Assembly: GCA_963969595.1 (NCBI GenBank)
Contig: OZ018412.1
Coordinates: 9,364,501 to 9,428,500 of the forward strand
Reading direction: 5' to 3'
From: Neckera pumila
Taxonomy: Eukaryota; Streptophyta; Bryopsida; Hypnales; Neckeraceae
Length of the DNA stretch: 64,000 nt
Shown here: positions 38,373 through 49,757 of the stretch, one piece after another
Layout of the letters: every line of letters begins with the position of its first letter
How positions within the stretch are numbered: position 1 is the stretch's first letter
Notes under the pieces: model-generated
The model's input: only the letters and a program-made list of their open reading frames with translations
The model's database searches: none
Told to the model about the DNA's origin: nothing
Translations under genes and position numbers: made by a program

Positions 38373-40300
38373 AGGTATATATATTGGCCATATTTTTTAA
38401 AAAATTGAAAATTATTTTTCTAAATTTAAAGTACTCCAGAAAAAACAACATGAGTACTATGCCACATTTAACTATTTCTAGACTATTCCATGAATTTTGG
38501 ACTATACGTCCAAAGATCTCCGGATAATAATATTGGAAGATCTCCCGATCTTTGTATAGATCTATTAATGTTTTGGATTAATTCTTGATGACCATTTTTT
38601 TCTCTCTCGATGACCATTATTAATTTTGCACTTTCAATAGTCCAAAAGTAGTTAAATATGACATTACTATGAAAACGCAACAAATAGTACAAGTGTTTCT
38701 TGCATTCACCCAGTCACACTTTCTTTGCTCCCCGTCCATTCTCTTGAGAATAGGGATATGGCGGATTAGGATTGGTTTACCGCGGGCTAAATATATTGTT
38801 TTTGCAAAGACCTCGCAATGTCCAATATTCTCCTACGGAAATGAATAATGGGCATGGCAAAGCCTTTGCAAGCGAATTGTTTCATTTGGTGCTCTTTGTT
38901 TTCACATGTGCTCCTTGCTTCTCTTGCGGTCCTGGCAACACTATGATTCTGCAAGCTGGCTTGTGTATTTTTTGCTTAGGTGAATCTGCTATTAAGAGAA
39001 ATCCTCCAAACGTCACAAAGTGGTGTCACACCTTCTTTATCCAAAGCTGCTCCATTGGCTCATGTTTTCTCTCACCAATTTTTCATTCTTCTACAAAGTC
39101 TGCTTGCTAAAGAAAGTAAGACTATTCTTAATAACAGGTGTTGAAGAAGGATAATGACCTATTCAGAAATTACCCTATTAGTATAATAAGTTCATTCCAA
39201 GGGAGACGGTCAAGTAGGAAATCTATGCTAATCAATTAATCCAATTTGGAATTCCATCACCAGAAACATTATTTCAACGACACTACAAATCCAACTCCAT
39301 CAATTAGAAAATTTTTCAATTAAGCTCTAAACGTTCAATCAAAATATTACAATTTGGTTCTCTTTCTCACATATCTCTCCAAATAGATTTCATCATCTGC
39401 ACAACTATCATCCAAGTTTGAAATCTATAAATTCAACTACTTGCTCAAGCTTGAAATTACTGCATACATCCACTACATCTCATTCTTTTAAACACAGACT
39501 TTCATAAATTCCATCATTAACACATACTCCTCCTAATAAACTCCCGACTTGGACAATTTCTCCATTATAAAATCTTCACAATTCTGCATATAACACCTTG
39601 CCACACGCAGGCACATATACATCTCCGACTAGGAACTTGGACTTACTCAAACACACCAATCCAACCCTGGATCAATATAGATGCACTTCCGAACTAGGAA
39701 ATCACAAACAAAATCAAAATATCAGCCTCCCCGACTGGGACTCACACTAGCTTCACTTGCTGTGGGTAAAGAAAAATGAAAGCCACAAGGACCTAATAGG
39801 ATTCCTTGCCATGATAGTTACCAACTTGGAGAGGATGACCAACTGACTTCAACTACCAAATTGAATTTTAAAAGACGTAGCTACCATTCCAAAAATGAAT
39901 TGACTCTACTTGATAGTAATTCATCCAATTTGGTTGGACAACCGTTGATTCCAATTCACTACATACCAAATTGAACTTCACTACCTTTTCACAACTTGGA
40001 ACATTCACAAAACTATGACATCAACTCTTGCTTGAAAAACAATCCAATTGGGTAGCAAAAAGACCTCAAATGGATTTAAACAAACAATCAAAACAATCCA
40101 AATTAGACACCATAAAAGACCAATTCACTACCAAATTACTCCAAAGTACCCTCCAATAAGCTCCAAAAATTTATAAAAATGCTATTCAATTCGGTTATCT
40201 ACAATAGGTCCTCACATAAGAAGCGCCATGAAGGCTGCGGTAGACTTCAATTGCCTAGATGTCGCAGCATAGGGCAAGCAATTTCCCCGTTATACTACCA
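38373..40300. other. Intergenic interval, no gene recognised
   Basis: A 112-codon plus-strand frame at 38772-39110 is Cys-rich but matches no domain I recognise. From about 39130 to 40300 the DNA is C/A-rich on this strand with short recurring phrases ('ccgactaggaa', 'ccaaattgaa'), possibly a decayed element, without a reading frame. Confidence 0.35.
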
Positions 40301-40309
40301 AAAACCACT

Positions 40310-40410
40310 TTAAAGTATAACAAAGTGACTCTAAAGATCGAACCCGCGAGATTCTGTGAAGTAGATAGCCCTATTTGGTCTCTAAGCTAAGTCAGTACCT
40401 ATATTTCCTC
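40310..40410 (-). repeat. tRNA-like segment, possible SINE head
   Basis: On the minus strand a box A-like 'tagcttagagacc' is followed about 30 nt later by a box B-like GGGTTCGATC. The ends 'tgactta' and 'agagtca' can pair at six of seven positions. A proper anticodon stem is not formed, so it is not called a tRNA gene. The downstream 'ttgcttgccctatgctgcga' tail may be SINE body. It lies at the edge of the GC-rich island and might instead belong to that element. Confidence 0.3.
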
Positions 40411-41287
40411 TTCCGGTTCCAACACACAACCGGAAACACAACAACACCCAGAACTGCAATCAGACCCTTTTTTACTTCTCCGATCCGGTCCACGTTCCGG
40501 CTGAGTCTGATCACTCTCATCCGCTCACACTACTACCCGGTTTAGTTTTACTTCTGTTTCACCATCAGAGGGATCGCCCCTTGTTTTTGAGAGCAGCAGG
40601 CCCGCCGCTCCTTCCGTGAATTATAGTGGCTGAAGACCCACTTCTTCTTCTTTCAATTCTCTACACTAACCCGGACCCGGTTTGATCCTTCACAGCAACC
40701 CAGAAAACTTCTCTGGATCACCGGTCACACAAAGACCCCCCGTACAGTCCTTCCATACTACAACGACCTTGACGTCCTGTTCCGTCTGTGCGAAGCCAGG
40801 CGGTTGCAAGAGAACCCGTCCATTCCAACATCTACTAAAGTTCTTCCGTTTGCCCTAAATGAGGCGGCGAGATCTCTCAAGAGATCGGACACTCAACCGG
40901 ATTTCACACCCAGGAGTTCTAACGCGACTAAGGAATCCCTCCCTATCCACGTAGCCTAACAATGGCTGTCTCGCCCGGAATTCTAAACTCTAGAGCTGCT
41001 GAGGAACTGGAATCCCCTCCCAACGCTTACGTAACCCGCTCACCTGCACGTAAGACCAAAAACAAACTTGCCAAAGGGAGAAATCACACCTACATTAGCG
41101 CGCGCCTTCCTAACTCCTCACTCCACAACCCTGCCGCACACGGGAGAGACACACAACAAGCAGCCAAGAGAAGACGTATGCAAAAATAAGATGAAAGAAC
41201 TCCCAGCTCCCAAGCGGGGGCTGACTTATATACAACTTGAGTACAAAGCAAAAAGGGACCTCGAAATCCGCGCTGGAAATCCGGACC

Positions 41288-41375
41288 CGATCCTAACTAA
41301 CCAGATCGGATAGTCATCCGATCCGGTCCTAACTAACCAGACCGGATAGTCATCCGATCCGGTCCTAACTAACTT
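41288..41375. repeat. 36-bp tandem repeat with GATCCGGTCC
   Basis: About 2.4 copies of a 36-bp unit containing CATCCGATCCGGTCCTAACT. It lies some 55 bp upstream (minus-strand sense) of the TATA motif at 41226, a position like that of the GATCCGGTCC array above the other TATA motif. Confidence 0.6.
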
Positions 41376-41409
41376 ACAAATATTTTACATTCCTAACTAA
41401 CTTCCTATC

Positions 41410-42165
41410 CTACTCTCCAATTCCCCCGCCCAGCGTAGGATTCCTAGGCTCCTCGGGCAGTTGATTGAAGACACCCACCAAGTTCCGGCTCCGTTCACCG
41501 GCAGCTGGATCCGGAAGATCTGACCCGGGCGATGAATCTATCTGGATTGGCTGCCCCGTCCCAGGTCTTCTGTGACTCTTCCGTGACTCGGGTGTATGAT
41601 CCTTGCGCTCACCCGGATTCGATTCTCCTGCTGGAAACGAATCCGACATCGAAATGTCAGAGAGGTGGATTTCCCGGGAGAATAAGGACCCGTTCAGCTT
41701 CTGACTACTGATGTCCATCCGGTCGGCCGCCTCTCGTGCTGCCACTAAGGACGATTCCACCCAATCGGTGAAGTCGCTGAGGATCCGAACTATCCGGGAA
41801 CCGGATACCTTCTTCTCCTCGTGCACCCCTTGGTCAAATAAGGCCGCCTTGACTGCGGCGGATCCGGACTCTCCAAGAGTGCCCTTCACCGACTCAGCCA
41901 CCTTCCGGGTTGCCTCCGCCATCTCCCGGACTGCTGCCTTGTCTTCCCTGAGGGTGACCATATCCGCCCTCAGAGTTTCGACTTCCTCCTGAAGTCGACG
42001 GATCTCCGTTTCCTGTTTCCGGTTCTCTTCCGGATCGGCCAAGAATTGCCCCACCTTACCCGGCAAATCGCTATCGGCCGGTGCGCCCACCAGCTCAGAG
42101 ATCGTGGTCAAGGTCCTTCGCTTGACCTCCCAGTCCGCCCGGATTCCGGCCAGGACAACCGTTAA
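41410..42165 (-). CDS. Downstream half of gag-like frame, coiled-coil protein
   Basis: This is the continuation of the frame at 42166-43062 immediately after its TAG: 18 sense codons lead into a 233-residue stretch that stays open to 41410. It has no ATG at its head, so it would need read-through, reinitiation, or loss of the stop to be made. It contains a heptad-patterned coiled coil (RRLQEEVETLRADMVTLRED) and a low-complexity Ser/Pro/Arg C-terminal half with a DSSPGSDLPDP patch. No zinc knuckle or catalytic domain is visible. A structural gag C-terminal region is the likeliest role. Confidence 0.5.
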   Translation of the reverse strand, partial: LTVVLAGIRADWEVKRRTLTTISELVGAPADSDLPGKVGQFLADPEENRKQETEIRRLQEEVETLRADMVTLREDKAAVREMAEATRKVAESVKGTLGESGSAAVKAALFDQGVHEEKKVSGSRIVRILSDFTDWVESSLVAAREAADRMDISSQKLNGSLFSREIHLSDISMSDSFPAGESNPGERKDHTPESRKSHRRPGTGQPIQIDSSPGSDLPDPAAGERSRNLVGVFNQLPEEPRNPTLGGGIGE

Positions 42166-43062
42166 CTAGTTGAACGGGTCGTTCGGATCCTCGAGATCCG
42201 GCATCTCAACATCCGGTCCCTGTTCTGGTGTGGACCGGGGGTTCGACGGGGGTCTTCTCTTATGAGGAGGAGGCGTCTTCTGACGCTTCCTCTGTCGAGA
42301 CGGCTCTTCCTCTTCCTCTTCTTCAGTCTCGGGTTCGGATCCGGTCTGCTCCTCTAGCTCGTCATCCGAACCCGACTCCCCATACTTCAGGATCGATTCC
42401 TGAACACCCCACGTCTTCTCCTCCGTAGGAGTGAGAAGTTGGTTCCGCTGGTACAGGTGGAAAAGGTAGGGACTCAAGGGAGTGGCCCTACTCTTTCCGA
42501 TCCTTGTCACCAACTGGGACACCAGATCGGAAAAGATCCGGGCCCAGTTCACCTTCCGTTCCTCGCTCAGGGAACCGAAAATGGTGTTGCCGAGGGTCAT
42601 CGTCACCCTCGTCGGCTTCTCCGGGTGGACGATCGGAACCAAGAACTGAAGGAGGTTACGATGCCGGTCGTTCTTACAATCTACGACCGCGTACCCGTCC
42701 TTGTTACTCGGTTCCCCATGAAACTTGTCATGGATGAACTCGTCCTTCCGCCCGGCCATACCGGAACCTCCCATCCGGAAGTTGTAAACTTCCCTCCACC
42801 GTTCTTCTTCCCATTCGGTCGGGCGGCCACGGAGAGTGTTGTCAAACTCGTTCGACACTTTGCACTTAATCTCCCTCACCATCCGCTCCTCATGAAACCC
42901 CCAGGGTTTATCCATCAGAACGAGGCATCCCATCACGTTGAGATCCTCCACTAACTCAGTCCAGGCCGGTTCCTCCATAGGAATGACCGGAACTATCTTC
43001 CGGAGTTTAATATCGGAGGAGGAGCTGGGAGCGCCCGGTCTGGCCTTACGCAGCTGAGGCAT
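42166..43062 (-). CDS. Gag-like / plant mobile-domain protein of a retroelement
   Basis: The ATG at 43062 opens 298 codons ending in TAG at 42166-42168. The N-terminal ~215 residues look globular, with blocks such as TLGNTIFGSLSEERKVNW and TPLSPYLFHLYQRNQLLTPT. I associate these with the uncharacterised plant mobile-domain/gag-like proteins abundant in plant repeats. The C-terminal ~80 residues are strongly acidic (a run of Glu) then basic (RQRKRQKTPPPHKRRPP). A minus-strand TATATAAG lies about 275 bp upstream at 43336. The amber stop is followed directly by more than 250 further in-frame codons, so it is either a recent Gln-to-stop change or a programmed read-through site. Confidence 0.55.
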   Translation of the reverse strand: MPQLRKARPGAPSSSSDIKLRKIVPVIPMEEPAWTELVEDLNVMGCLVLMDKPWGFHEERMVREIKCKVSNEFDNTLRGRPTEWEEERWREVYNFRMGGSGMAGRKDEFIHDKFHGEPSNKDGYAVVDCKNDRHRNLLQFLVPIVHPEKPTRVTMTLGNTIFGSLSEERKVNWARIFSDLVSQLVTRIGKSRATPLSPYLFHLYQRNQLLTPTEEKTWGVQESILKYGESGSDDELEEQTGSEPETEEEEEEEPSRQRKRQKTPPPHKRRPPSNPRSTPEQGPDVEMPDLEDPNDPFN

Positions 43063-43335
43063 GGACACCAAATAACCAGTAGGCCCTTACCAATCACTAC
43101 CTCACACTCTCCTAGCCGCACGTCCCGTTTCTCACTTTCTCTCGTCCGATCTCAACCGGAAGGCACTCACAAAACCTGCAACCCACACGTTCTTTACTCT
43201 TCCTACACTCTCAGACACACCCAGCCGGAAGCGCACATGCATCAATGGCTCTGGTGCGGACAGAGACAAAAAAGCGCTCAAGGTCAGCTCCAGAGCTCAA
43301 GGGAAGTAAAGGAGTGAAAATGAGGACGACCAGCC

Positions 43336-43432
43336 CTTATATACTCTCAGGACCCCTGGCACGTCATCATGACCTTTTTCCGATCCGGTCCATATCTATC
43401 CGGTCCATATCTATCCGGTCCATATCTATCCG
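43336..43432 (-). promoter_or_regulatory. TATA box and 15-bp tandem array upstream of the gag-like frame
   Basis: TATATAAG in minus-strand sense lies at 43336-43343. About 40 bp further upstream are three copies of the 15-bp unit CCGGTCCATATCTAT (about 43384-43432), preceded by GATCCGGTCC. This is a plausible retroelement promoter with an enhancer-like repeat. Confidence 0.45.
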
Positions 43433-43720
43433 TTTTAAGGTGAATTCCGGGTATGATTCCGCTCCTGAATACTACCATTCTGACCGGAACAGATACAGTT
43501 TTCTCCTTACTGAATTATTGCTGCCTATCCGTAGTTTTCTTCTGCCCTTCTAATCGGATACGGATGCTAACTACCGGTTTCCGTTCCATTATTCAGACAC
43601 TGAGAGAAAAATCACAAATTCTGGTTGCGACACTAGATGCAGGCTTCCACCTCTGTCCTACAACTGCGCCTCATTTGCCTCCTATCCCGCCATCTACCCC
43701 TTCTCAGTGGTAAATTAAAT

Positions 43721-45420
43721 CCTTGGCCTAGAGGGTGGATTTAATCCCTAAAAATTCAAGGACTTTTTGGATTCAAAAAATATCATTGCTTTTAAAGTGT
43801 TATAGATCTAAATGTCATTAAGATAGAAATCTCAACTATTCAATTTTGTAGTATATATATTATAGATGACGTGAATTAAGTATGGAGTCATTTGGCCACA
43901 TAGATTGCAAGATTATAGTATTTTAGTGTTGAAAAAGGATGTCGAAATTTCCCTAGTAACAGATTTGGAGGTGAAATTCAGTTTCTAAATTTACTCAAAT
44001 AATAAAATTTTAAACTTTAAAATGATTCAAAATCAGTATACAAATACATTGGTGAAAGAAAATATCATTGTGTCTATTGAATGACTTTGAAATGTCAAAA
44101 AATAGCATAAAAAGTTGCAAAAAAAACATCTAAAGTTGAACTTCAAAACACCATACTTTTTTAATTTAATGATTATCAATTTATCACCACAAGCGCAATT
44201 TCAAGCTTAAACACCACGCATCTACCACTGTATCAAAGAAGCTACCAATCATTATTTGAGAATCTATTCTTGTTGAATAAAACAAACACTTTCATTTAAA
44301 AAATATCACATTCCTAAAACAGTCCACATTCTACATCCACATTCGTCTCCAATAAAAAATAATAGTGTGAAAAATTACTTTCTTTCATTCTTTATAAAAA
44401 TTCTAAATCATTATATATGAAAGTTCATAATCATTTATTGGGCACTGTGGCAATGCATGCAATTATATGAAGGGTCATGAAAAGGTGGAGGGATAAGATT
44501 TAATCTTGTAGTTCACTTAAAACCACAAGGTTATACGGTAATTTATGCCCCTTTTTTTTCATGACTTTTCATATGAAAAGATATAACCCAACCGACAAGT
44601 TCAAGGTTAAAGTCTCTTTGAGGTCTTCAACCAAAATTTGCCACCTATTTTGTAGGTGGTTTATTTTATATTTTGTAGCCTTTTCTCTAGCCGCATCAAT
44701 TTGTTCTAATAGTGACCCATCACCTTGAACATCAAAGTCACTATAAAAATTCATTTTTGTTTGAATTAAAATAATATGGCATTATTTTGACCTACACTAA
44801 ATCAAAATAGTCTGGTAAATTTAATGTCCCACACATTATTTCCAATTTCAAGTTTGAATATAGAAGTTCCATCTGTAATTATTATAGGAATTTTTTATTA
44901 TTTTAACCAAAAGTCAAGGGTACACTACCTGTCCAAAGACTTTGATTCAACTTTAGTTAGTCCAATTAGTGATTTCAAGGAGAGGTGAACCAATACCCTC
45001 ACTTGTTTGTCTTGAAATCCCCAGGGTTTTTTTCTAGAGGTGAATGTCAAAAAAGACCCCCTATATTATACTTCATTAATATATTTTCTACATCCCTTCC
45101 AACTAATTAGGGGCCTTTGATTACAAATATGATTTCAAAATTTTCAAATTTTATAATGTGTGGAAAATACATAGTTCATGTGTTTTCCCTAGGAATAAAA
45201 TTGGGGCCAAACGAGGGGGTTAGTTCACCACAGCCCAATTTCATATCCAAAATTAACTCAACCCCTAACACGAAAGCTCAAAAAATACAATTCCGTTTAC
45301 TTCTCCCGTTTTATTTTATTTTCTTAAACATACGGTCTTTTACTTCTCCCTTTGAAGCACCACGTTCGTATGAATGACTACAGATGACCAACTACATTCA
45401 TCGCCCCATCGCATGTTCAT
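43721..45420. other. AT-rich interval between the GC island and RPL6
   Basis: No gene is supported. A 61-codon minus-strand frame at 44569-44754 has a helical look but no recognised family. About 45040-45220 ('agaccccctatatta', 'ttaggggcctttgattacaa', 'catgtgttttccctagga') is a diverged copy of the 1480-1650 part of the inverted-repeat element near the window start. Confidence 0.4.
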
Positions 45421-45453
45421 CCAAAAATTAGGGTTTGGCGTTCAAGGGTTAAA
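45232..45453 (+). promoter_or_regulatory. RPL6 promoter motifs: site II and telo-box
   Basis: AGCCCA (site II, TGGGCT inverted) lies at 45232-45237. TTAGGGTTT (telo-box inverted) lies at 45428-45436, 124 bp before the start codon. The pairing of these motifs is characteristic of plant ribosomal-protein genes. Just downstream, CGTTCAAGGG-TTAA at 45440-45453 equals one terminus of the TTAA MITE at 49758-49987, so part of the promoter may derive from a transposon end. The 5' leader from about 45460 is pyrimidine-rich. Confidence 0.55.
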
Positions 45454-45559
45454 GCAACCCACACTACCCTGCGCTTGTTCTTTTCCCCCGTCGCCGCTGC
45501 GTTTGTCGCAGCAGCCCAGTCCAGTCCCTTTCTCTCCTTCTCTTCTTCTTGTCGTCGCA

Positions 45560-47576
45560 ATGGCGCCCAAGCCAGTGAGATCCAGCAGGAACAAAGACCT
45601 CGTCCGAGGCATCGGCCGCCACGGCAGGTCCAAGACCTACCACAAGCGCGGCTTGTGGGCCATCAAGGCCAAGAATGGGGGCACTTTCCCGACCCACGCG
45701 AAGGCCGCGGTAGCGGAGGCTCCGGCTGTCCGCGCTCCGAAGTTCTACCCTGCCGACGATGTGGCCAAGCCCCTGCACAAGAACAAGGTCGTCAACGCCC
45801 CGAAGCTGAGGTATGATGATGATGGAGATTTAGGGTTTAGGGTTTGTGAGTATTTTTCGAATTTCGCGTCTGTTTCCTTTGAATCTTTCGAAACCTACAG
45901 CGATGAAGCAGTTTTTACGGTTTATGAATGATTTTGCCGCTGTGGTTTTGGATGTTGAGGAGCTGCATCGTCTTCATGTTGAAGAGTATTCTTTTCATCT
46001 CGTTTGTAAGTAGCTTTTAGTGCTGATCTTGGGGATTATTTTTGTGCACTGCTTTCACTTGTAATTTGGATACCCTGCTATCTTCTTAGTAAAGGTTATT
46101 TAGTATGGGTGAATAATTGGGTATTATGAAAACTAGAATGATCAATCTCACAATGCCACCCCTGCACAACACAAATGCTACGACCTCATCCGTACAACCG
46201 ACGTTGAATGTCCTTGTGATAAATAGTGATAATTAGTTTAGACCATTCTAAATAATGAGGGAGATAGTTAACGTAAGGTAACTGCACCTAGTATAATGTC
46301 CAGATAAGGATCTGAACTGGATTCATTACATGAAGTTAGTTTCCGTTGCTCTGGTGGAATTGAGAGAGTTTCAATGTGTTTTCTGGACATTGGAGGAATA
46401 AACTGCGAATTTCCACTGTTTCGGCCACAGCTGTTCTCATATTCAGATAGTAGATATCCTTGTAATCATTATGTACTTCTAAGGCAAGAATCTCTGGGGT
46501 TCACTCCCAGTTAGGGTCGCAATTAGGTGTCCTTCCCTTAGAGAGATTGGATTTATTCCACACTCCTGATATATGTTGTGATTACATCATGTGTCATGGG
46601 GCCCTTTCCCTAGCTTTAGTATGCTGGTCACTTATTTTCTTTGGGACGTGCAGGTCGAGCATCACTCCAGGGACTGTTTTGATTTTGTTGGCTGGAAAAT
46701 TCAAGGGCAAGCGTGTGGTGTTCCTGAAGCAGTTGGAATCTGGTCTTCTATTGGTTACTGGTGTGTAACTCCTTCACATGGTTCTGATTTTGAGTTCATT
46801 ATCGTACAACACGTGTTACAGAGGTCAATCGGTAGATTAATTTCTATTTACCAAAGGTTTTAACCTCCTTGCACTGATGATGGCATGCCTCTTTTTTGTA
46901 ACATGCAGCAGCTATGCATGCTTCTTTGGAGTACAGGGCATTTTCCTCTTGTATTGTCCAATTTTAACCATGTATTTTTTCGAGGCAATTATAATATCTT
47001 AATACAATCCTTTGACTTCCTACTGACTTTTGATATGGAAGCATTAGTAATTGACAGAGAATCTGGACATGTTTATTGAATGTAATGCAGGACCTTTTAA
47101 GGTCAATGGTGTTCCTTTGAGAAGGGTGAACCAGGCTTATGTTATCGCGACATCAACTAAGATCGATATCTCATCCGTTGATGTTGCTAAGCACTCCGAT
47201 TCCTACTTCAAGAAGGAAGTTACCAAGAAGAAGAAGGGAGAGTCTGAGTTTTTTGAAGCTGATAATGATGTAAGTATTGCACTGACCTGGTCGCTTCTTT
47301 AATTTAGCTTTAAATGGACAGAATCCAATGATTGTCAAGACTCAGTTGCCGTCTTAACACAGATCCACCAATTTGCAGTGTGAAGGTTCTTAATCTGTAT
47401 TTTATTTGTTAATGCAGAAGGATGAGGGGTCCTTATCAGAGGAAAAGAAGGAGGACCAGAAGGCAATTGACGCCAAGCTGATCCCTCTCCTTGAAGCAGT
47501 CCCAGAGTTGAAAACTTACTTGAGTGCCAGGTTTAGTTTGAAGTCTGGTGTCAAGCCACATGAGCTTGTGTTTTGA
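45560..47576 (+). CDS. RPL6: 60S ribosomal protein L6 (eL6)
   Basis: Four exons, 45560-45810, 46654-46760, 47091-47269 and 47418-47576, join in phase at GT..AG introns to give 231 residues, close to the ~233 of other plant eL6 proteins. The start [17 protein letters not shown], the block [15 protein letters not shown], the KOW-like core ([20 protein letters not shown]), [37 protein letters not shown] and the C terminus KPHELVF are all characteristic. The protein is a structural component of the cytosolic large ribosomal subunit. Intron 1 (843 bp) begins with TTTAGGG-type repeats at 45829-45845, which are often found in such genes and can act with the promoter telo-box. All exons are intact and the gene looks functional. 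Confidence 0.97.
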
Positions 47577-48314
47577 AGAACCACAGTTTGTGACTTTGGT
47601 CAAGTGGCCAAAACTTGATATCTGATAATGCAAGTTACTTTGGTCCTTAGTCCTACTACTCCTAATGAGGTTAATGAATGCTTTTTTTTATTTGGAGTGG
47701 ATTTCTAAAGCGAGGGTTATGTAGGAGTAATTTGTTATGCTTTGTTGGGAGTTCTTGCATTCAGTGTAGTTCGAAGTTGAGTCAGTAATGATATTCTGAA
47801 CAAAGCGTTTGTAGACTGCTTGCATGTTTTAGTGCACTGGACTGGTGGCAAGTGCTTAAGAATTGACATTTTCAGCGGGTCTGCGGGTTTGTGGCAATGC
47901 TATGTTGCGTTTGTACGTGGTTGTGGAAGCCTTGGTCGGTGTAAAAGCGCGTGATTGTTCAATGTAAAATTGAAATTGCTCAGGCGTTGGTAGCAATAGT
48001 GGTTTCTTCAGACATTGGAACTGCTTTACATGTACTATAAATGAAGAGTCTGTTAGTTCAGCGCCTGTTAGAGTTTCTTCGCACATGAATCCAATGCCAT
48101 CGTTGCTGAAAACTGGCAATTGCTGTAATACAGAATAGCTTTCGAATTAATACTATTCAATAAACTCGTTTCTTTGTTTGGGGTCTCATGCTTTGTAACA
48201 ACTGTTTGCAGATACTCACATTGCAACTTATTGTCTTCAAACTATTGAGCAGGTCCCATTTTCGTTTAAAAATTGGGCCATTCTACTTTGAGCTCCTCTG
48301 CGGGCACACATTTC
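47577..48314. other. RPL6 3' flank, no further gene
   Basis: This is the 3' untranslated and downstream region of RPL6. Possible polyadenylation signals of the AATAA type occur near 48150-48162 ('ttcaataaactcg'). The minus-strand frame at 47856-48119 has no recognised feature. Confidence 0.35.
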
Positions 48315-48946
48315 TTAACCCCTAAATGCCCAAGACCTATTTTGAGCTTCTTGGGATTATAAATTGAACAAAAAGCTAAGATTTTGATAAGTTGAATCAA
48401 TTCTTATTGAATTGTAAATTTGTAACCGTACAAATTCAAACTAGATAATGCTAGATATCACATAGGAAAAGAAACACAACAATATCATTTAAGGATTGAA
48501 AGATTATAATGTTTGATTATGAGGGTGTTAAAACTATGAAAATCTTTCAGCTCTCTTTTTGCATGTCAAATCTAAAAAATTGTTCACCGAAAAAACCTTA
48601 ACATGCATAACCTCAATCAATTTATGGCTTCTCAAAATCTACTACAATTTTTTTAAATTATTTTTTTGTGTGGTTTTTTCTCTAAGATATAATGTACTTG
48701 AGGTTCATTTCCAAGAGCCCTCAACACTACGGAAAGTCAAGATTGCAATGGATACCTTTGCACAAAATCTTGAATGGAAAAATCCTATTTATTCATTTTC
48801 AAAATCAAAATTTTGATGCTAAAACTAGACTTCAAAAAGAATTTGTCAAAATATAAACTACTAAAAATAGAAACTTAGTTAGGTCTTATTTAACTTCAGA
48901 ATTTTGTCGACATCAAAATTTGGTGCCTTGGGCATTTAGGGGTTAA
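48315..48946 (-). mobile_element. TTAA-flanked element (family T2), reverse copy
   Basis: TTAA-CCCCTAAATGCCCAAG at 48315 and CTTGGGCATTTAGGGG-TTAA at 48943 bound 632 bp matching 6616-7258 in the opposite orientation ('ccgtacaaattcaaactaga', 'tacggaaagtcaagattgca', 'gatgctaaaactagacttca'). The termini are nearly perfect 18-bp inverted repeats, the best preserved of this family. The 85-codon frame at 48559-48816 lies entirely inside and is not considered a gene. Confidence 0.8.
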
Positions 48947-49757
48947 GACTTGCAATTGCAAGTCCAATTTTGTGTGAGTGAATTAAATGAGCAAGTATTC
49001 CCATCCTACCAATTCCAAATTGCAGAAAAAGGAGAATGCAAAGTCCCATGCGAGAAGATCAAATAATGCAGAGAAATACAGTCCCTGGAATCAATGGAAT
49101 GCTTAAGTAGGTGATACTACAATAGTTCAAATAAGAGCCATACGTAGACCATAGGATGAACCCTCGGAATACCATACAATATCCAAATATCGGCATCCAT
49201 AAGGGCATGAATTAACACAATTGAAATAAAACACTTTGTACAAGCTTTCATTGCACTCATTACCTTATGAAGGAATGACCTCAGAGTTCAAAATTTAGCA
49301 GAAATATCAAATGAAAGAAACACAAAACATCTTGAACCCTCGCTTCCTGCAGACCCCCTGAAGAGGTCTTCCAAGCTTGGACACATACAAACAACCTCTA
49401 ATAATCAGGTTTTCTAATTTCAAAATCCACGATATACAATAACCACTCCTGACAAACATGCAGTCCCAGACATCCAAGTCATTTGAAGGTTGTCAGTACA
49501 CTATAGAAATGCGATTACAAAAATTAAAACACCTTAGACCATCAATTTGGATTATTTGGCCAAAACGAAGAAAGCTTTTGCATCTCCAACGCACCCTCAA
49601 CTTCTATAATCCTTAGTTCATTTGTATGATCCATGCACATGCACCTCTACACACGTGCATAGAGATATGTTTCAAAGCTCAAGCTACAAGCCCTACACGC
49701 ATTATTTGCAGCATATTGTTAGGGAAGCCCAAAGCCAGCCACCAGCTCCACCTCCTC
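48947..49757. repeat. Intergenic interval with a duplicated ~150-bp segment
   Basis: About 49232-49385 ('ctttgtacaagctttcattg', 'gaaggaatgacctcagag', 'aagaggtcttccaagc') is a diverged copy of 52383-52545, which lies just past the 3' end of the coiled-coil/TM ORF at 52547. No gene is recognised in the rest. Confidence 0.5.

Larger units (their letters stand above)
40430..43720 (-). mobile_element. GC-rich island, probable gag-bearing retroelement derivative
   Basis: This 3.3-kb block differs sharply in base composition from its AT-rich surroundings. It holds two in-frame minus-strand reading frames separated by a single TAG and two minus-oriented TATATAAG motifs 2.1 kb apart (41226-41232 and 43336-43343). 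Upstream of each TATA box lies a short tandem array built on GATCCGGTCC. The paired layout suggests two LTR-like promoter regions flanking a gag-only internal part, but I could not align the flanks convincingly and found no primer binding site, protease or reverse transcriptase. Boundaries are approximate, and no target duplication was identified. Confidence 0.5.

Noticed and set aside
38772..39110. 112-codon Cys-rich plus-strand frame
   Set aside because: No cysteine pattern of a known family, no signal peptide and no supporting neighbours.
40310..40410. tRNA gene on the minus strand
   Set aside because: Box A, box B and most of an acceptor stem are present, but the anticodon stem does not form; kept only as a possible SINE head.
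42439..42954. 171-codon plus-strand frame
   Set aside because: It is antisense to the gag-like frame, and the reverse frame shows conserved-looking domain sequence.
45464..45816. Alternative frames on both strands at the RPL6 start
   Set aside because: They are shadows of RPL6 exon 1, which is GC-rich and so open in several frames.
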